Below, in pieces: positions 1 to 5,806 of a DNA stretch of 8,032 nucleotides. Numbering within the stretch: the stretch's first letter is position 1; each line of letters opens with the position of its first letter. Location of the stretch: contig DCDC01000142.1 of NCBI GenBank assembly GCA_002316225.1, positions 1-8,032 of the forward strand. Direction: 5' to 3'. The translations under genes were made by a program, and so were the position numbers. The stretch comes from Firmicutes bacterium UBA1065. Its GTDB lineage: Bacteria > Bacillota > Clostridia > Tissierellales > Sedimentibacteraceae. Under the pieces are notes generated by a model. It made no database searches and was not told where the DNA came from. It worked only from the letters and a program-made list of their open reading frames with translations.

Positions 1-16
1 TTGTGACAGCTTTGTT

Positions 17-45
17 AGTTTATCACAGCCAAAATATCTTGTCAA
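17..45 (-). promoter_or_regulatory. rRNA-type promoter P2 (downstream of the tandem pair)
   Basis: On the minus strand there is a perfect -35 TTGACA (40-45), a 17-bp spacer and a -10 TAAACT (17-22), followed by AACAAAG where transcription would begin near 9-11. It reads leftward out of the window. The same -35, spacer length and -10 recur 99 bp upstream. TTGACA-N17-TAAACT in tandem is typical of Firmicute rRNA promoters, and lysS is followed by an rRNA operon in several Clostridia. The promoter is seen directly; the rRNA target is inferred because the gene lies outside the window. Confidence 0.75.
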
Positions 46-115
46 GGAGTTTTTTTCTCAAAATTTGCTTGATTTTTACCTGCTTTTTCATTCTCCTAGA
101 GAGAACAACTTTGTC

Positions 116-144
116 AGTTTAGCACGAATTTTATAGATTGTCAA
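116..144 (-). promoter_or_regulatory. rRNA-type promoter P1 with AT-rich upstream element
   Basis: On the minus strand there is a perfect -35 TTGACA (139-144), a 17-bp spacer and a -10 TAAACT (116-121), followed by GACAAAG with a likely start near 109-110. Immediately upstream (about 147-170) are A and T tracts that resemble an UP element, as in strong stable-RNA promoters. It sits about 30 bp downstream of the lysS terminator stem, so it starts a new transcription unit reading leftward. The rRNA assignment is inferred from architecture and from the usual lysS-rrn linkage. Confidence 0.75.
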
Positions 145-164
145 CGGTATTTTTATAAAAATTT

Positions 165-195
165 TGCATAAAAAAGAGCAGCCAGGCTGCTCTTT
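165..195 (-). terminator. intrinsic terminator of greA-lysS
   Basis: An 11-bp perfect inverted repeat (173-183 and 185-195, arm AAAGAGCAGCC) can form a hairpin with a 9-bp stem and a 5-nt loop. On the minus strand it is followed by a T-rich run from 172 downward. It begins about 48 bp after the lysS stop and precedes the tandem promoters, so it should end the lysS transcript. In the plus direction the stem is followed by CGAAATTTT, a poorer terminator. Confidence 0.85.
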
Positions 196-242
196 CGAAA
201 TTTTAGGGTTAATTCTGGAGAATTCTTTATATATATAAAATT

Positions 243-1715
243 TTAATCCAAGGGTTTCATAGTCGGGAACAAGATTATATCCCTTATTGTCGGTTGGTTG
301 GTTATTAACATTATCAGCCTGTCGACACCGATACCAAGCCCGCCCGTCGGGGGAAGGCCTACTTCAATTGCGTTGATGAAGTCAGTATCCATCATGTGGG
401 CTTCTTCGTCCCCGGCTTCCTTTTGCCTTACCTGGGCTTCAAATCTCTCCCTCTGGTCAATGGGATCATTTAATTCCGAAAATGCATTTGCAATTTCCCA
501 CGTGTTTGCAAATGCTTCAAACCTGTCTGTAAGCCTGGGATCTTCAACATTTCTCTTGGCCAAGGGTGATATTTCCACAGGATGATGCGTTACAAAGGTT
601 GGTTGTACAAGGTGCTCTTCACAATACTTTTCAAACAATTCGCTTATTACATGGCCCCTGGTCATAAGGGGAGTGATTTCTATTCCTCTCTCCCTGGCAA
701 TGGCAATTGCTTCTTCATCGGTATTAATCAAATCAAAATCCACACCTGCATACTCTTTAACCATATCCTGCATCTTTACTCTTCTCCATGGGGGAGTGAA
801 GTCTATAATTTTGCCCTGGTATTCAATTTTAGTTGTTCCTCTTGCTTTCATGGCAACATAAGCCACTATGTTTTCGGTTAAGGTCATCATGTCATGGAAG
901 TCCGCATAGGGTTTATAAACCTCAATAGCTGTATATTCAGGGTTGTGGTTTGCATCCATTCCTTCATTCCTGAACATTTTTCCCATTTCATAAACACCGT
1001 TTCCGAGGCCGCCGACCACGAGTCTCTTTAAAAACAATTCATTTGCAATACGCATATACATATCGATATCCAATGTATTGTGATGTGTTATGAATGGCCT
1101 CGCATTGGCTCCCCCTGCTATGGGACTCAGAATGGGAGTTTCAACCTCCAAATAACCTTCTCCGTCCAAATATTCCCTGATACCTTTTATTATTTTATTG
1201 CGCATTAAAAAAACTTCTTTAATTTCAGGATTAACTATTAAATCCACATATCTTTGCCTGTATCTTAATTCTATATCCTTTAATCCATGAAATTTTTCAG
1301 GAAGTGTTTGCAAGGATTTTGATAATAGTAAAACTTTTTCGGCTCTTACGGAAATCTCTCCGGTTTTCGTCTTGAAAACCACGCCTTTGACACCAATAAT
1401 ATCCCCAATGTCATAGGTTTTCAGCCAATTGTATTCTTCCTCCCCTAAGATGTCTAATTTAGCAAACATCTGGATTCTGCCCAAATGGTCCTGGATGTCA
1501 TAAAATCCGACTTTACCCTGTCCCCTCTTGGACATTATTCTTCCGGCAATAGATACATATTTCCCTTCCATTTCTTCAAAATTATCCTTGATATCTTTTG
1601 AATAGGAAGTTACCTCATATTTGGAAATTTTGTAGGGGTCCCTGCCTGCCTTGATTAAATCATTCAATTTGTCAATCCTTACTTGCCTTAGATCTCCTGT
1701 TTGTTGCCCATCCAA
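243..1715 (-). CDS. lysS: lysyl-tRNA synthetase, class II
   Basis: This cytoplasmic enzyme charges tRNA-Lys with lysine through a lysyl-adenylate. The 490-residue product is the usual length for bacterial class II LysRS. An N-terminal OB-fold anticodon-binding domain spans about 53-135 (VSIAGRIMSKRGQGKVGFYD region). The class II catalytic core follows: the motif 1 region at about 165-200, motif 2 FRNEGMDANHNPEYTAIE at 248-265, and motif 3 GGLGIGVDRLIML at 458-470. The LysRS-type EIANAFSELNDP is at 407-418. The start is a TTG; no in-frame ATG lies nearby, and AAGGTGG stands 9 nt upstream. The gene follows greA after 40 bp with no terminator between, so both should share the consensus promoter upstream of greA. 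A strong hairpin ends the unit. The whole protein is intact and the identification is secure. Confidence 0.97.
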   Translation of the reverse strand: MDGQQTGDLRQVRIDKLNDLIKAGRDPYKISKYEVTSYSKDIKDNFEEMEGKYVSIAGRIMSKRGQGKVGFYDIQDHLGRIQMFAKLDILGEEEYNWLKTYDIGDIIGVKGVVFKTKTGEISVRAEKVLLLSKSLQTLPEKFHGLKDIELRYRQRYVDLIVNPEIKEVFLMRNKIIKGIREYLDGEGYLEVETPILSPIAGGANARPFITHHNTLDIDMYMRIANELFLKRLVVGGLGNGVYEMGKMFRNEGMDANHNPEYTAIEVYKPYADFHDMMTLTENIVAYVAMKARGTTKIEYQGKIIDFTPPWRRVKMQDMVKEYAGVDFDLINTDEEAIAIARERGIEITPLMTRGHVISELFEKYCEEHLVQPTFVTHHPVEISPLAKRNVEDPRLTDRFEAFANTWEIANAFSELNDPIDQRERFEAQVRQKEAGDEEAHMMDTDFINAIEVGLPPTGGLGIGVDRLIMLITNQPTIRDIILFPTMKPLD

Positions 1716-1731
1716 TTTTTTACACCACCTT
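1713..1731 (-). promoter_or_regulatory. ribosome site and TTG start of lysS
   Basis: On the minus strand AAGGTGG (1725-1731) is followed by 9 nt and then TTG (1713-1715). An ATG one base downstream of this TTG is out of frame, and an upstream in-phase GTG runs straight into TAA. TTG is therefore the best-supported start. It gives an N-terminus of MDGQQTGDLRQVR, which leads into the family's usual helical N-terminal segment. Confidence 0.75.
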
Positions 1732-1755
1732 ATTTTTTCATTTGTTTTCTTATAT

Positions 1756-2226
1756 TTAAACAGTTAAAATTTTATATCTTATTTTTCCTCCTGCAGGAGA
1801 TTCAACTTCGATTATATCACCGGGTTTCTTTTCCAGAAGTGCTTCTCCCAAGGGTGAAACATTAGAGATTTTCCCTTTGAAGGGATCTGCTTCGGCGGAA
1901 CCTACTATCGTATACTCCATTTCTTCATCAAATTCCAGGTCTTTTATTCTAACTTTTGATCCTATGGTGACAACACCGTTTTTCTTTGTTGTATTTATTA
2001 TCTTGGCATTTTTTATCATTTGCTCAAGTTTTGCAATTCTCGCTTCTACACTTGCTTGTTCGTTTTTAGCCTCATCGTATTCCGCATTTTCGCTTATGTC
2101 GCCAAAGGCTAAGGCTGCCTTGATTTTTTCGGAAATTTCTTTTCTTTTTACTAATTTTAACTCTTCCAATTCCCTTTTTAATTCTTCCAAACCCTCAAGT
2201 GTAATCAGAGTTTCATTATTTTTCAT
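1756..2226 (-). CDS. greA: transcription elongation factor GreA
   Basis: GreA enters the secondary channel of RNA polymerase and stimulates cleavage of backtracked transcripts. The 156-residue product is close to the usual 158 or so. An N-terminal antiparallel coiled coil (about 10-75) carries the tip motif GDISENAEYDEAKNEQ, with the acidic residues D43 and E46 matching E. coli D41 and E44 that position the catalytic magnesium. The C-terminal FKBP-like domain (about 82-156) includes GSAEADPFKGKISNVSPLG and ends in a GGKIRYKIL strand. The ATG start has AAAGGAG 7 nt upstream. It is the first gene of a greA-lysS unit driven from 2346-2374, an arrangement common in Clostridia. The tip motif separates it from Gfh-type anti-Gre factors. 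Confidence 0.96.
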   Translation of the reverse strand: MKNNETLITLEGLEELKRELEELKLVKRKEISEKIKAALAFGDISENAEYDEAKNEQASVEARIAKLEQMIKNAKIINTTKKNGVVTIGSKVRIKDLEFDEEMEYTIVGSAEADPFKGKISNVSPLGEALLEKKPGDIIEVESPAGGKIRYKILTV

Positions 2227-2345
2227 ATTATTGCTCCTTTTAATGATATTGCTTTATTTTAGCATACCATCGATATATATTTTATTTTATTATCATTTTA
2301 GTATATTATGATAATTAGATAACGAATCTTTTGATTAATTAACAC
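2227..2345 (-). other. AT-rich untranslated leader of greA
   Basis: This is the stretch between the inferred start near 2339 and the greA ATG. It contains an 8-bp inverted repeat ATTATCAT/ATGATAAT (2289-2296 and 2308-2315, 11-nt loop), which is too AT-rich and lacks the T-run of a terminator. The greA ribosome site AAAGGAG lies at 2234-2240. A TATGCTAAAAT element (2256-2266) resembles an extended -10 but has no recognisable -35. No riboswitch, T-box or leader peptide was recognised. Confidence 0.5.
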
Positions 2346-2374
2346 ATTATAAACAAGTAACCGGATATTGTCAA
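2346..2374 (-). promoter_or_regulatory. perfect consensus sigma-A promoter for greA-lysS
   Basis: On the minus strand TTGACA (2369-2374), a 17-bp spacer and TATAAT (2346-2351) match the housekeeping consensus at all 12 positions. The -35 lies 10 bp beyond the dusB stop codon. Transcription would start near 2339, leaving a leader of about 110 nt before greA. No terminator is visible between dusB and this promoter, so readthrough from the upstream operon could add to it. Confidence 0.88.
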
Positions 2375-2383
2375 GATTTTTTG

Positions 2384-3370
2384 TTAACTTAAGCCATTGC
2401 TCTCAACATAATCGTCCAGGATCTTAAATAATTCTTCCCCCCGGGTAATTTCATTTATGCTTTTTCTTACTTCCGAAGAATTGTTCATCCCCTTCATGTA
2501 CCAGGCGGCAAATTTTCGCATTTCCAGGATTGCTTTTCTTTCTCCGGATTCCTTGATCAGCATTGTTGCATGCCGCTTAATCATATTTATTCTCTCTAAT
2601 GGTGAAGGAATAAAAAAATCGGTATCCTTGTTCAAAATCTTAACCGTATTCATTATCAGCCAGGGATTCCCCAAAATCCCCCTGGCAAGCATCACTGCAT
2701 CGCAGTTTGTTTCCTTGATCATTTGGACAGCATCCTCGGGCCTGTATATATCTCCGTTGCCCGTAACCGGAATTGTAACACTTTTTTTAACCTGGCCTAT
2801 TATTTTATAATCAGCCTTGCCGCTGTAAAACTGGTCCCTGGTTCTTCCGTGAACGGTTACCATATCCAGGCCGTTATATTCCAAGATTTTTGCAAATTCC
2901 ACCGCATTGATGGAATCCGAGCTCCAGCCGGCCCTTATTTTGGCCGTAACAGGTTTATTGGACACTTTTTTTATTTTATTTATGATCCTTCCCGCCAGGT
3001 CAGGTTCTTTCATAAGGTAACATCCATCTTTGTTTTTAACTATCTTTGGAGCAGGACAACCCATGTTTATATCTATTATGTCAATATCTGACCTGGTATT
3101 TATGTATTTTTCAACAACATATGCCATAATATCAGGGTCGCTTCCAAAAATCTGCACTGACACAGGCCTGTTGCTTTCATTTATTTTCATCAGGTCTTCC
3201 GTTTTTTTGTCCTGATAATACAGGCCTTTTGCACTTATCATTTCGGTATGGACCAGACCTGCACCCATTTCTTTGCATATGGTCCTGTAGGTTATGTCCG
3301 TCACCCCCGCCATGGGGGCCAGTATTACATTGGTTTTCAGTTCAATTTTTCCTATTTTAAGCTTCTTCAT
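2384..3370 (-). CDS. dusB: tRNA-dihydrouridine synthase (DusB type)
   Basis: This FMN-dependent enzyme reduces specific uridines in the tRNA D-loop to dihydrouridine using NAD(P)H. The 328-residue length is normal. The TIM barrel opens with VILAPMAGVTDITYR (15-29), the Dus signature. QIFGSDP (73-79) and DINMGCPAPKIVKNKDGCYLM follow, with the presumed catalytic Cys at position 105. KIRAGW, VHGRTRDQFYSGKADY, the flavin-phosphate site TGNGDIYRPEDA and ARGILGNPW complete the barrel. A helical C-terminal tRNA-recognition domain occupies about 240-328. The ATG lies inside the end of the BirA-like gene (14-bp overlap). The nearest Shine-Dalgarno-like run, GGGAG, is about 15 nt upstream, so translational coupling is likely. 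The DusB subtype is inferred from sequence style and from linkage to greA-lysS. Confidence 0.94.
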   Translation of the reverse strand: MKKLKIGKIELKTNVILAPMAGVTDITYRTICKEMGAGLVHTEMISAKGLYYQDKKTEDLMKINESNRPVSVQIFGSDPDIMAYVVEKYINTRSDIDIIDINMGCPAPKIVKNKDGCYLMKEPDLAGRIINKIKKVSNKPVTAKIRAGWSSDSINAVEFAKILEYNGLDMVTVHGRTRDQFYSGKADYKIIGQVKKSVTIPVTGNGDIYRPEDAVQMIKETNCDAVMLARGILGNPWLIMNTVKILNKDTDFFIPSPLERINMIKRHATMLIKESGERKAILEMRKFAAWYMKGMNNSSEVRKSINEITRGEELFKILDDYVESNGLS

Positions 3371-4133
3371 ATTGTATACTTATGTCTCCCGGGCTCAATA
3401 TTTCTTCCTGGCCTTTTTCATTGATTACTGTCAGCCATCCATTAGTGTTGATATTTTTAACAAGAACTTTTCTCAGAGTCTTTCTGCCCTTTTTTATTAC
3501 TCCTATTTCTTTGTCCCTATAAAGCAAATATTCATTATATATATCCAGGGCACCGGATGCCCTTCCAGTATTCTTAATTTCGTCATAATGGTTTTCAATC
3601 TCGCTTAATATTGTACCTATAAGCTTTTCTCTTTCCGCTTCCTGGCCGGTTTCCGCCTTAATGGATGTTATTTTTAAGTTTTTGATTTCTTCTTCCATGT
3701 TGACATTTATATTCAAGGATAATATTATGCCTGAACCTTTTGCACCTATGTCACTTTTTGTGTATGAAAAACTTTTTCCATTAATTATAACATCATTGGG
3801 CCATTTTATTCTGCAATCCAAACCGTACAGATTTTCTGCGGATTTCAATACAGATGAGCACCCGGCAACATCCATTAGGGGAAGGACTTGATCACTAGTC
3901 ACGGATTTTAAAATAATGCTCAAATAAATATACTTATCCGACCCATATGGCCATTGGGTGCCTGATCTTAAAGGTTCCGATTGGTTTTCCGATAGTATGA
4001 CAGTCCCGTCAGGACAGGATGCAAATATGTTTTTAGCTTTTGCAAGGGTAGAATTCAAACAGTCGTACTGTATGATAGACCGGCCAATTATATTTGTATT
4101 TAAATTTCTACTGATAGTGTTTAGATCATACAT
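3357..4133 (-). CDS. birA: BirA-family biotin-protein ligase, divergent and without HTH domain
   Basis: Biotin-protein ligases make biotinoyl-AMP and attach biotin to carboxylase carrier domains. This 258-residue product starts directly in the catalytic domain and lacks the N-terminal winged helix of bifunctional BirA, so it should not be a DNA-binding repressor. KWPND (110-114) and the context around it are intact. A C-terminal SH3-like domain (about 208-255, NTNGWLTVINEKGQEEILSPGDI) fits the family. The ligand motifs are altered. STN at the start is STL (28-30), and the GRGRRGR adenylate loop reads EPLRSGT (53-59). The KLAGIL segment with the catalytic Lys reads SFSYTK (121-126), and GIG before NxN reads SLN. 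The frame is open and AGGGGG precedes the ATG by 6 nt, so it is expressed-looking rather than decayed. Membership in the family is firm; ligase activity is doubtful. It lies 21 bp after the aminotransferase and overlaps dusB. Confidence 0.75.
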   Translation of the reverse strand: MYDLNTISRNLNTNIIGRSIIQYDCLNSTLAKAKNIFASCPDGTVILSENQSEPLRSGTQWPYGSDKYIYLSIILKSVTSDQVLPLMDVAGCSSVLKSAENLYGLDCRIKWPNDVIINGKSFSYTKSDIGAKGSGIILSLNINVNMEEEIKNLKITSIKAETGQEAEREKLIGTILSEIENHYDEIKNTGRASGALDIYNEYLLYRDKEIGVIKKGRKTLRKVLVKNINTNGWLTVINEKGQEEILSPGDISIQYEEA

Positions 4134-4154
4134 TTAAATCCCCCTATTATTAAG

Positions 4155-5228
4155 TTATGCAAGCGATAATATATCATCTATATTAAAAAGCAGTTCTTTT
4201 ATATCTTCTAAGGTTAAGTCACCCATGTGGGCTATCCTGAATGTTCTTTCTTTTAATTCTCCGTAGCCGTTGGAAATAGCAAAGCCTCTCTTGCCTAACT
4301 CCAGGTTCAGGTCTCTGACGCTTATCTTCCTATTATTATCAACTGTTGTCATGGTGACGGAGGCATGCTTCTCATCTGCAAATAAGTTAAAGTTCTTTTT
4401 AGCCCAGTTCCTTGTGTATTCAGCCATGGCCAAGTGCCTGTCAAACCTGTTTTCAAGCCCTTCCTCCATTATCCGGTCCAATTGATAATCCAGGGCAAAC
4501 ATCAATGACAGGTTTGGTGTTGAGGGATACTGATAATCCTTCTTTTTTATGGTATCATACAAGAGTACCAAATCCAAGTAATATCCCCTGTTTTCTACAT
4601 GTCTTGCTTTTTCCACAGCCTTCTCGGATATGGTACACATGGAGAGTCCCGGAGGCAGACCCAGGGCTTTTTGCGAAGATGTTATGCAAATATCTATTCC
4701 AAGCTTATCCGTCTCTATCTTTACACCTCCGGCAGAGCTTACCGCATCAACACAAAAAATAACATCCGGATACTTATTCATAACCCGGCTTATTTCATCA
4801 AGGGGGTTCATTACTCCTGTCGATGTTTCATTGTGAGTTATGGTAACCAAATCATACTTGCCTGTTTTTAAGGCTGCATCAACCATTTCGGGCTTTGTTA
4901 CGGTCCCCGGCTTAGATTTGAACAAATCGGCCTGGATACCGTTTGAAAGGGCTATTTCATGCCACCTGTCGCCAAAGGAACCTATGGAAAAAATTGCAGC
5001 CCTTTCTTTCGTACAGCATCGCACGGCAGCTTCCATCAAGCCCGTACCCGAGGATGTGGATAATAAGATTTCATTTTCCGTATAAAACAATTTCTTAAGC
5101 TTGTTAGTAATACTTTTTTGAAGATTAGAGGCATCCTTGCTTCTGTGACCTATCATGGGAGTTGCCATTTTACTTAAAACGTCTTCCCCCACCTCAACGG
5201 GTCCCGGAACAAATAGCTTCTTGTGCAT
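4155..5228 (-). CDS. class V PLP-dependent aminotransferase (alanine-glyoxylate / serine-pyruvate type)
   Basis: This cytoplasmic fold-type I PLP enzyme, of the alanine-glyoxylate, serine-pyruvate and purine-catabolic PucG group, transfers an amino group between a small amino acid and a 2-oxo acid. The 357-residue length is normal. The N-terminal LFVPGPVEV and MIGHRS (25-30) are typical of the group. The phosphate-binding SGTG is at 60-63, THNETSTGV at 131-139, the cofactor-nitrogen Asp in VDAVSSAGG is D161, and the Schiff-base lysine in SSQKALGLPPG is K187. RIAHMGD near the C-terminus supplies the substrate-carboxylate arginine. The ATG has GGAGG 5 nt upstream and its own promoter at 5271-5299. 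It heads the operon with the BirA-like gene and dusB. The exact substrates cannot be read from sequence; roles in glycine/serine exchange are possible. No serA neighbour is present to support serine synthesis. Confidence 0.88.
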   Translation of the reverse strand: MHKKLFVPGPVEVGEDVLSKMATPMIGHRSKDASNLQKSITNKLKKLFYTENEILLSTSSGTGLMEAAVRCCTKERAAIFSIGSFGDRWHEIALSNGIQADLFKSKPGTVTKPEMVDAALKTGKYDLVTITHNETSTGVMNPLDEISRVMNKYPDVIFCVDAVSSAGGVKIETDKLGIDICITSSQKALGLPPGLSMCTISEKAVEKARHVENRGYYLDLVLLYDTIKKKDYQYPSTPNLSLMFALDYQLDRIMEEGLENRFDRHLAMAEYTRNWAKKNFNLFADEKHASVTMTTVDNNRKISVRDLNLELGKRGFAISNGYGELKERTFRIAHMGDLTLEDIKELLFNIDDILSLA

Positions 5229-5270
5229 TTTTCCCTCCGCTCTATCTGATAAATATAATTTCTTTCTCCT

Positions 5271-5299
5271 TTTATATTACTTTATGAATTTTATGTCAA
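5271..5299 (-). promoter_or_regulatory. promoter of the aminotransferase operon
   Basis: On the minus strand there is a perfect -35 TTGACA (5294-5299), a 17-bp spacer and TATAAA (5271-5276, 5 of 6 to consensus). The start would be near 5264, giving a leader of about 36 nt with GGAGG (5234-5238) before the ATG. It points away from the gntR promoter 69 bp to the right. Confidence 0.82.
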
Positions 5300-5346
5300 G
5301 CAATAATTTTTAAATGTGTTACAAGAAAGTAATTATTTTTAATGAG

Positions 5347-5360
5347 AAATGTTAACATTT
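5347..5360. promoter_or_regulatory. 14-bp perfect palindrome between divergent promoters
   Basis: AAATGTTAACATTT is identical to its reverse complement. It lies 7 bp upstream of the gntR -35 and about 48 bp upstream of the aminotransferase -35. Its position suggests a site for an activator or a shared regulator, and it also adds to the AT-rich upstream region. It does not resemble the TAGTATACTA-type repeats over the gntR promoter, so a different protein may bind it. No binder is identified. Confidence 0.45.
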
Positions 5361-5367
5361 TTTCTCC

Positions 5368-5396
5368 TTGACATATAGAATGTATTAGTATACTAT
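5368..5396 (+). promoter_or_regulatory. promoter of the gntR-ABC-lipoprotein operon
   Basis: A perfect -35 TTGACA (5368-5373), a 17-bp spacer and TACTAT (5391-5396) form the best match. A TATACT at 5389-5394 gives a better -10 but only a 15-bp spacer. The start would be near 5403, leaving a leader of about 30 nt with AAGGTGAT as ribosome site. Inverted repeats overlap the -10 and the start, as expected for a repressed promoter. Confidence 0.8.
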
Positions 5397-5416
5397 TCTA
5401 CTATGACACTAATACA
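5376..5416. promoter_or_regulatory. nested inverted repeats, probable GntR operator
   Basis: Three perfect inverted repeats overlap here. TGTATTAGT (5381-5389) pairs with ACTAATACA (5408-5416) across 18 bp. TAGTATACTA (5386-5395) is a 10-bp palindrome on the -10. TAGAAT (5376-5381) pairs with ATTCTA (5395-5400). GntR-family dimers bind palindromes with GT...AC half-sites, and members encoded first in their operon commonly autorepress. The repeats are seen directly; binding by the adjacent regulator is inferred from position. Confidence 0.65.
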
Positions 5417-5433
5417 CGAAAGAAGGTGATAGG

Positions 5434-5805
5434 TTGGAATTTAACAATAATATACCAATATATTTACAAGTAATAGATAAAATCAAGCAGGATATTGTTT
5501 CGGGAAAGCTTAAACCCGGCGACAAAATGCCGTCATCAAGAGAGTATTCATATGAGTTGGGAATAAACTTCAATACTGTTGCAAGAGTATATAAGGAGTT
5601 GGAAAATGAGCAAATTCTATTTACAAAAAGAGGTTTGGGAACATATATAACAGAATCCAGGGAGCAAATTGAAGATCTAAGATATAGAATGGCAAAAAAC
5701 CTGATTGTTTCATTCATAGAAGGAATGAAACAATTAGGTTACAGCAAAAAAGACATGATTAAGTTTATAGAAATTGAAAATAACAATATAGAAAGGATTG
5801 AATAA
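5434..5805 (+). CDS. GntR-family transcriptional regulator, YtrA subfamily
   Basis: This is a small DNA-binding repressor. The 123-residue product has the N-terminal GntR winged helix: PIYLQVIDKIKQDIVSGKL (8-26), PGDKMPSSRE (28-37), the recognition helix around INFNTVARVYKELE (44-57), and the wing KRGLGTYI (65-72). Only about 50 residues of helical C-terminus follow, far shorter than FadR, HutC or MocR effector domains and typical of the YtrA subfamily. That subfamily usually sits beside ABC transporter genes, as here. Translation starts at TTG with AAGGTG 5 nt upstream; the next ATG would remove the first helix of the fold. It ends one base before the ATPase start, so both are co-translated. 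It likely binds the repeats over its own promoter and lifts repression on an envelope or ligand signal not visible here. Confidence 0.9.
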   Translation: MEFNNNIPIYLQVIDKIKQDIVSGKLKPGDKMPSSREYSYELGINFNTVARVYKELENEQILFTKRGLGTYITESREQIEDLRYRMAKNLIVSFIEGMKQLGYSKKDMIKFIEIENNNIERIE

Positions 5806-5806
5806 A

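Larger units (their letters stand above)
8..146. repeat. imperfect direct repeat carrying the two promoters
   Basis: Bases 8-47 and 107-146 align without gaps at an offset of 99 bp, with 27 of 40 positions identical. Identity is concentrated in the -35, the -10 and the first transcribed bases, while the spacers differ. This points to a duplicated promoter or functional conservation of the core elements rather than a mobile repeat. Confidence 0.7.

Noticed and set aside
23..91. Minus-strand 22-codon open frame after an AGGAG, between the two left-edge promoters.
   Set aside because: The AGGAG is only one base from the ATG, the product is a lysine-rich low-complexity peptide, and the frame spans the -35 of the second promoter. 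Chance is more likely.
211..224. AATTCT-GG-AGAATT near-palindrome just after lysS.
   Set aside because: It is a short A/T-rich hairpin with a 2-base centre and no T-run. The GC-containing hairpin at 173-195 is the better terminator.
2256..2266. Extended -10-like TATGCTAAAAT in the greA leader.
   Set aside because: No -35 is recognisable at the right distance, and a perfect promoter lies about 90 bp upstream.
1877..2311. Plus-strand 144-codon open frame opposite greA with hydrophobic runs.
   Set aside because: It is antisense to an unmistakable greA. The serine/phenylalanine-rich composition is what the reverse complement of a Lys/Glu-rich gene gives, and there is no ribosome site.
2289..2315. 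Inverted repeat ATTATCAT/ATGATAAT as a dusB terminator.
   Set aside because: The stem is entirely weak A/T-rich pairing, there is no T-run, and it lies downstream of the greA transcription start.
3920..4010. Possible frameshift in the BirA-like gene explaining the missing GRGRRG loop.
   Set aside because: Flanking family residues (ILSENQ before, KYIYLS after) stay in one frame with only a one-residue length difference, so the change is by substitution and not by a sequencing slip.
5409..5717. Minus-strand 102-codon open frame opposite gntR.
   Set aside because: It is antisense to the GntR winged-helix gene and overlaps its promoter and operator region. It has no family resemblance.
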